A stretch of 64,000 nt of DNA from Acidobacteriota bacterium. GTDB taxonomy: Bacteria; Acidobacteriota; Terriglobia; UBA7540. The position numbers and the translations under genes are program-made. Position 1 is the stretch's first letter, and each line of letters starts with the position of its first letter. The stretch covers positions 248,001-312,000 of the forward strand of contig SCRD01000024.1 in NCBI GenBank assembly GCA_004298155.1, written 5' to 3'. The notes beneath the pieces were generated by a model. That model saw only the letters and a program-made list of their open reading frames with translations. It was not told the origin of the DNA and searched no databases. This document shows positions 61,507 through 64,000 of the stretch, one piece after another.

Positions 61507-61989
61507 CTATGAGGGCGGCTCAAGTTCATAGGAAGTTCGAATCTCGATAGCCGCTCGGATGGAGCGCGCCACGGGGCAGTGATCGGCGTGAAGGGCATGA
61601 ACCCGCTCGATGGTCTCGCGCATTTCCTCAGGAGCGCGAAGCTTGTAGTGAACAGCGATCCGGCGGATGACGAGAACGCTTCCGTCCAGCTCAATTTCTC
61701 CCACTGTTTCCGAGGCCAGCTTGCCATCCGAGGCGTCAATCTGGCGCGCTTCCAGCGCGCCCCCGAAGGTTCCGGTAAGTCAGCCCGCCGCTGCCGCGAC
61801 GACGTAATCGAGCGTCGTTGCGCGCGGTGGATAGGCGTCCGGCGGGACCTTGTAGTGCTCCGCTACTTCAGAATGCACGCCAAAAATAACCGGCGCCGCC
61901 TCAGCGGGCAAATATGCCAGCCGCATCGGACCACGCTGCCTCTCGATACGAACTCGCGAAGTATAAACAACTTTGCCTGAAGAAGACAT
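61507..61989 (-). CDS. OsmC-like selenoprotein (in-frame UGA as Sec70)
   Basis: A 160-residue OsmC/Ohr-fold protein. The first frame ends PRATTLDYVVAAAAG, then TGA at 61780-61782, then LTGTFGGALEARQID. In OsmC proteins the catalytic Cys sits exactly here (GCLTGT), so Sec70 replaces it. The C-terminal part has EEMRETIERVHALHADHCPVARSIRAAI with the second conserved Cys. It should reduce organic hydroperoxides. A perfect seven-base-pair hairpin GGCGCGC/GCGCGCC follows 18 bases after the TGA. The ATG at 61989 has GGAGGT 10 bases ahead. It lies between two Sec peroxiredoxin-like genes. Confidence 0.88.
61743..61761 (-). promoter_or_regulatory. SECIS-like hairpin of the OsmC-like gene
   Basis: Perfect seven-base-pair stem GGCGCGC/GCGCGCC with loop TGGAA, 18 bases after the Sec TGA. 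Confidence 0.7.
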
Positions 61990-62045
61990 AATGACTCAAC
62001 CTCCGTTGTTCTTGAAGATTCGTCCCGGCAGGATGTCCTGAATCA

Positions 62046-62621
62046 CTACTTTCGGACGGTTCCTGCGACAGCAAGCAGCATCTCCGGCCGGATTCGCACG
62101 GTGTAATCGGGATTGGCATAGGTAAATTGAATCACACCGTCCGTTCCCGCTATGAAGACCGCAGGCACCGGAAGCTGGTGGTGATTCTCCCCCGAGGCTT
62201 CTTCCAGGTCGATCCCATACACTTCCAACTGCTTCAGGGTGTTCGCATCCACCTGATACGCCACTCGAAACGCCTGCGCGGCCGCCATCCGGCTGTCGGA
62301 GAGGAAAATGCCTTGAATCCCATATTTCTCCTTTGTCTCACGGAGTTTGGCGGGCCGGTCAGGGGCAATGGCAATAAGCTGGAAGCCCATTTCGTTGAGC
62401 TGTGTTTCGATGCTTCGCAGTTCGCCGAACTGCTTGTTGCAGTGCGGTCACCACCCTCCGCGATAAAAGACCAGAATGGCCGGCTTTTCCTGAACCGCCT
62501 CGACCAGGTTCACTTCGCTCCCGTCTATCGAATGGATGGTGACGGAAGGGACGGAAGTTCCCGGCATCAAAGGGCAAACATCTTTGGGTGAAGCTGGCAT
62601 CTGGCGAGATTCTTGAACCAT
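62046..62621 (-). CDS. Peroxiredoxin-like selenoprotein 2 (in-frame UGA as Sec58)
   Basis: A 191-residue redoxin. The first part contains VPSVTIHSIDGSEVNLVEA and PAILVFYRGGW, then TGA at 62448-62450, then PHCNKQFGELRSIETQLNEM: the pattern FYRGGW-U-PHC of AhpC/TSA-like proteins with a Sec. The rest (FQLIAIAPDRPAKLRETKEK, VPAVFIAGTDGVIQF) is standard. No signal peptide, so probably cytoplasmic, in contrast to the other peroxiredoxin-like protein. The ATG at 62621 has GGGGG nine bases ahead. It heads the minus-strand selenoprotein group. Confidence 0.87.
62417..62433 (-). promoter_or_regulatory. SECIS-like hairpin of peroxiredoxin-like gene 2
   Basis: Perfect seven-base-pair stem GCAGTTC/GAACTGC with a GGC loop, 14 bases after the Sec TGA. 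Confidence 0.7.
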
Positions 62622-62956
62622 TTTATGACCCCCTTATAACTTCCTAACTTTGACAAAAACCATTTGCGTCGGCTGACTTGTAGAAAAAACTTGAGAGATT
62701 GGATGCCACCAGAGTATTTAAGGTTCAGATGGTGCACCCTTGTGACGATGGCGCTCCCCTCCGCATAGGAGCTAATACAACCGCACGCGATCAAGTTACC
62801 CCGAGTTGTAGAGCCGGTGTCCTCACCGGCGAAATCGGCGGCGATGGGAACACCACCACTCCAGCCAGTGTCATTGACTTCGTGCGCTTGCATTTACATG
62901 CGCCCGTTCGCATCGAGATTGCGGAGCCCCGCTCGGGAGCTCTTAGCCGGGTCCGC
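62622..62956. other. Intergenic region upstream of the selenoprotein group
   Basis: About 335 bases with no credible gene; the promoter of the minus-strand selenoprotein genes should be here. No recognised regulator site. Confidence 0.35.
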
Positions 62957-63861
62957 TTAGGCGGCAGAGCGCCCATCCCCGCCCAGTTGCTCGCCAAGGC
63001 TCCTTGAAAATGAATAGATGCTGGAGACAGGGATCAACCCTGCCACCTTGTGCCTTCCGATAGCTAAAAGACCGGCGGAAGCCATACAGCCGCACTCCGT
63101 GCAGACGGGATTGCCGCCGAACTGGCATGGTGTGATTCGCGTGGCCAGATCGGCCGAAACACACAGCGTCGTCTGCGCGAAGATACACTCCTCAGGGGAT
63201 GCCGGCGGGCGCAGGTAACTCTCAAGCGCGTTTTGCGGGAGATCAATTTTCTCGAAGCGGGCGCGCAACTGGGAGAGTTCTTCAACTGCTTTCACTCGGT
63301 CCTGGAGAGTCAGCCTTTCTTCGCTTCGCTCGCCCTCCTGCGGAGTGTAAAGACTGAACCAGATTTTCCGAATCTCCTCACGCTCCGACCAAAAGGCGGC
63401 GAAGTCCCCCAGATAGCCCGGTGGTTTCAAAAGCTGCCTGGTAATCGTACAGTGCACATTGAGCCGGTGCCCGGCAATATGTTTCAGGATTCGTTCATAG
63501 GTGGCGGGCGCACGGCGCTCGTGACGAGTTGCACCCCCACGCCCAAGCCGGATAATTGGGGAAGCAAAACGTCCAGTTCGCGGTAGCGAACCAGGGGTTC
63601 TCCTCCGACGATCGAAACAAACACCGGGCGGAAATGGCTGACCAGCTCCAACACTCCTGAGATCAGTGCTTGGCCCTGAAGGTCGCCCAGTTGGCGCAAG
63701 GGCCCCGCCATGCCCAAATGCCCCGGCTCGTATGCATAGCAGCCGGGGCACCGAAGAGGGCACTCTCGAGTGATTTCAACCGACAGCACCGGCCGACGAC
63801 CTTGCAGAATTGCGCCCCCAGCACGCATCAAGACTGAAAGATCCGAACTCTTTCCTTTCAT
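62957..63861 (-). pseudogene. Radical SAM protein gene with internal deletion and frame change
   Basis: The first frame (63484-63861) has the radical SAM cluster motif ECPLRCPGCYAYEP (CxxxCxxC) and the VFVSIVGGEPLVRYRELD segment. The second frame, used from about 63530 down to 62957, continues with APATYERILKHIAGHRLNVHCTITRQ and ends with a Cys-rich segment CQFGGNPVCTECGCMASAG, a likely second iron-sulfur site. The two parts belong to one protein of about 335 residues, but some 30 residues and the phase are missing where they meet (after VQLVTSAVRP). It may be a real pseudogene or an assembly error. Family role unknown; it lies next to the selenoprotein genes. Confidence 0.7.
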
Positions 63862-64000
63862 TTCTCCATCTCCACGGACAACGATCTCGCGGCTAATCTG
63901 ACAGACTGATCTCTCGCTTCCCGAAATGCGTTTATTCCAGCTATCGCCTTCTCGAACCTTTCTTGCCGGGGCATCCGAAATGATGGGCCACCCGGAACCC

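Noticed and set aside
60868-62621. TGA codons as ordinary stops or sequencing errors
   Set aside because: In every case the frame continues with the expected family sequence, the TGA falls on the catalytic Cys/Sec position, and a hairpin follows; the coincidence across six genes is not plausible by chance.

Overview
The window (about 57% GC by eye, dense coding on both strands) looks like chromosome from a Gram-negative soil or sediment bacterium, most likely Acidobacteriota. The reasons are a TonB receptor with an N-terminal carboxypeptidase-regulatory-like domain, an Oar-style architecture common in that phylum, an ECF sigma factor/RND operon, and several selenoprotein families. The phylum is inferred; there is no rRNA marker in the window.

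Region 1 (about 0.4-19 kb, minus strand). After a phosphoesterase gene comes a B12 supercluster of two riboswitch-led transcription units read right to left. The first is cobU, an alpha-ribazole phosphatase, cobT, cobS, bluB, a second phosphatase, cbiA, a BtuF-like binding protein and cobA/btuR. The second is btuB, btuC, btuD, a second BtuF-like gene, cbiB, cobD and cobQ. Together they import corrinoids, adenosylate and amidate them, make the lower ligand and attach the nucleotide loop. Corrin-ring synthesis genes are absent from the window.

Region 2 (about 19-22.6 kb) is a scarred patch. It has an HU fragment, a fragment of a zinc-peptidase-like protein, an intact Phd/PIN toxin-antitoxin pair with a palindromic operator, and a decayed IS1182-type transposase.

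Region 3 (22.6-38.7 kb, plus strand) is a defence island. It holds a small DNA-binding-like gene, then genes matching the SspB (DUF4007), SspC (ATPase) and SspD (PAPS-reductase-like) proteins of single-strand DNA phosphorothioation. Four tightly overlapping large genes follow (DptF-like P-loop ATPase, two unknowns, FtsK/HerA-type motor) and probably form the restriction half. A GHKL ATPase gene, frameshifted at a G7 tract and cut short, ends the array. The combination and the four-gene effector differ from the three-gene SspFGH layout.

Region 4 (38.7-42.5 kb) holds a hypothetical gene, a CcbP-like calcium-binding protein, a resolvase remnant, unassigned DNA and an IS630 element with a poly-A frameshift site.

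Region 5 (42.5-55.4 kb) is a sigma/anti-sigma/RND efflux operon (minus strand). It is followed by DUF302, membrane, DUF3179 and flavin disulfide oxidoreductase genes, with a complete IS1595 element flanked by an exact 8-bp target duplication.

Region 6 (55.4-64 kb) is a selenoprotein island. Six genes carry an in-frame TGA exactly where a redox Cys/Sec belongs, each followed within 20 nt by a hairpin: two GrdB-like proteins, a TlpA-like thioredoxin/TPR protein, two peroxiredoxin-like proteins and an OsmC-like protein. AhpD-like and EthD-like genes are interspersed, with a disrupted radical SAM gene at the edge. Ordinary gene callers would split or truncate all six.
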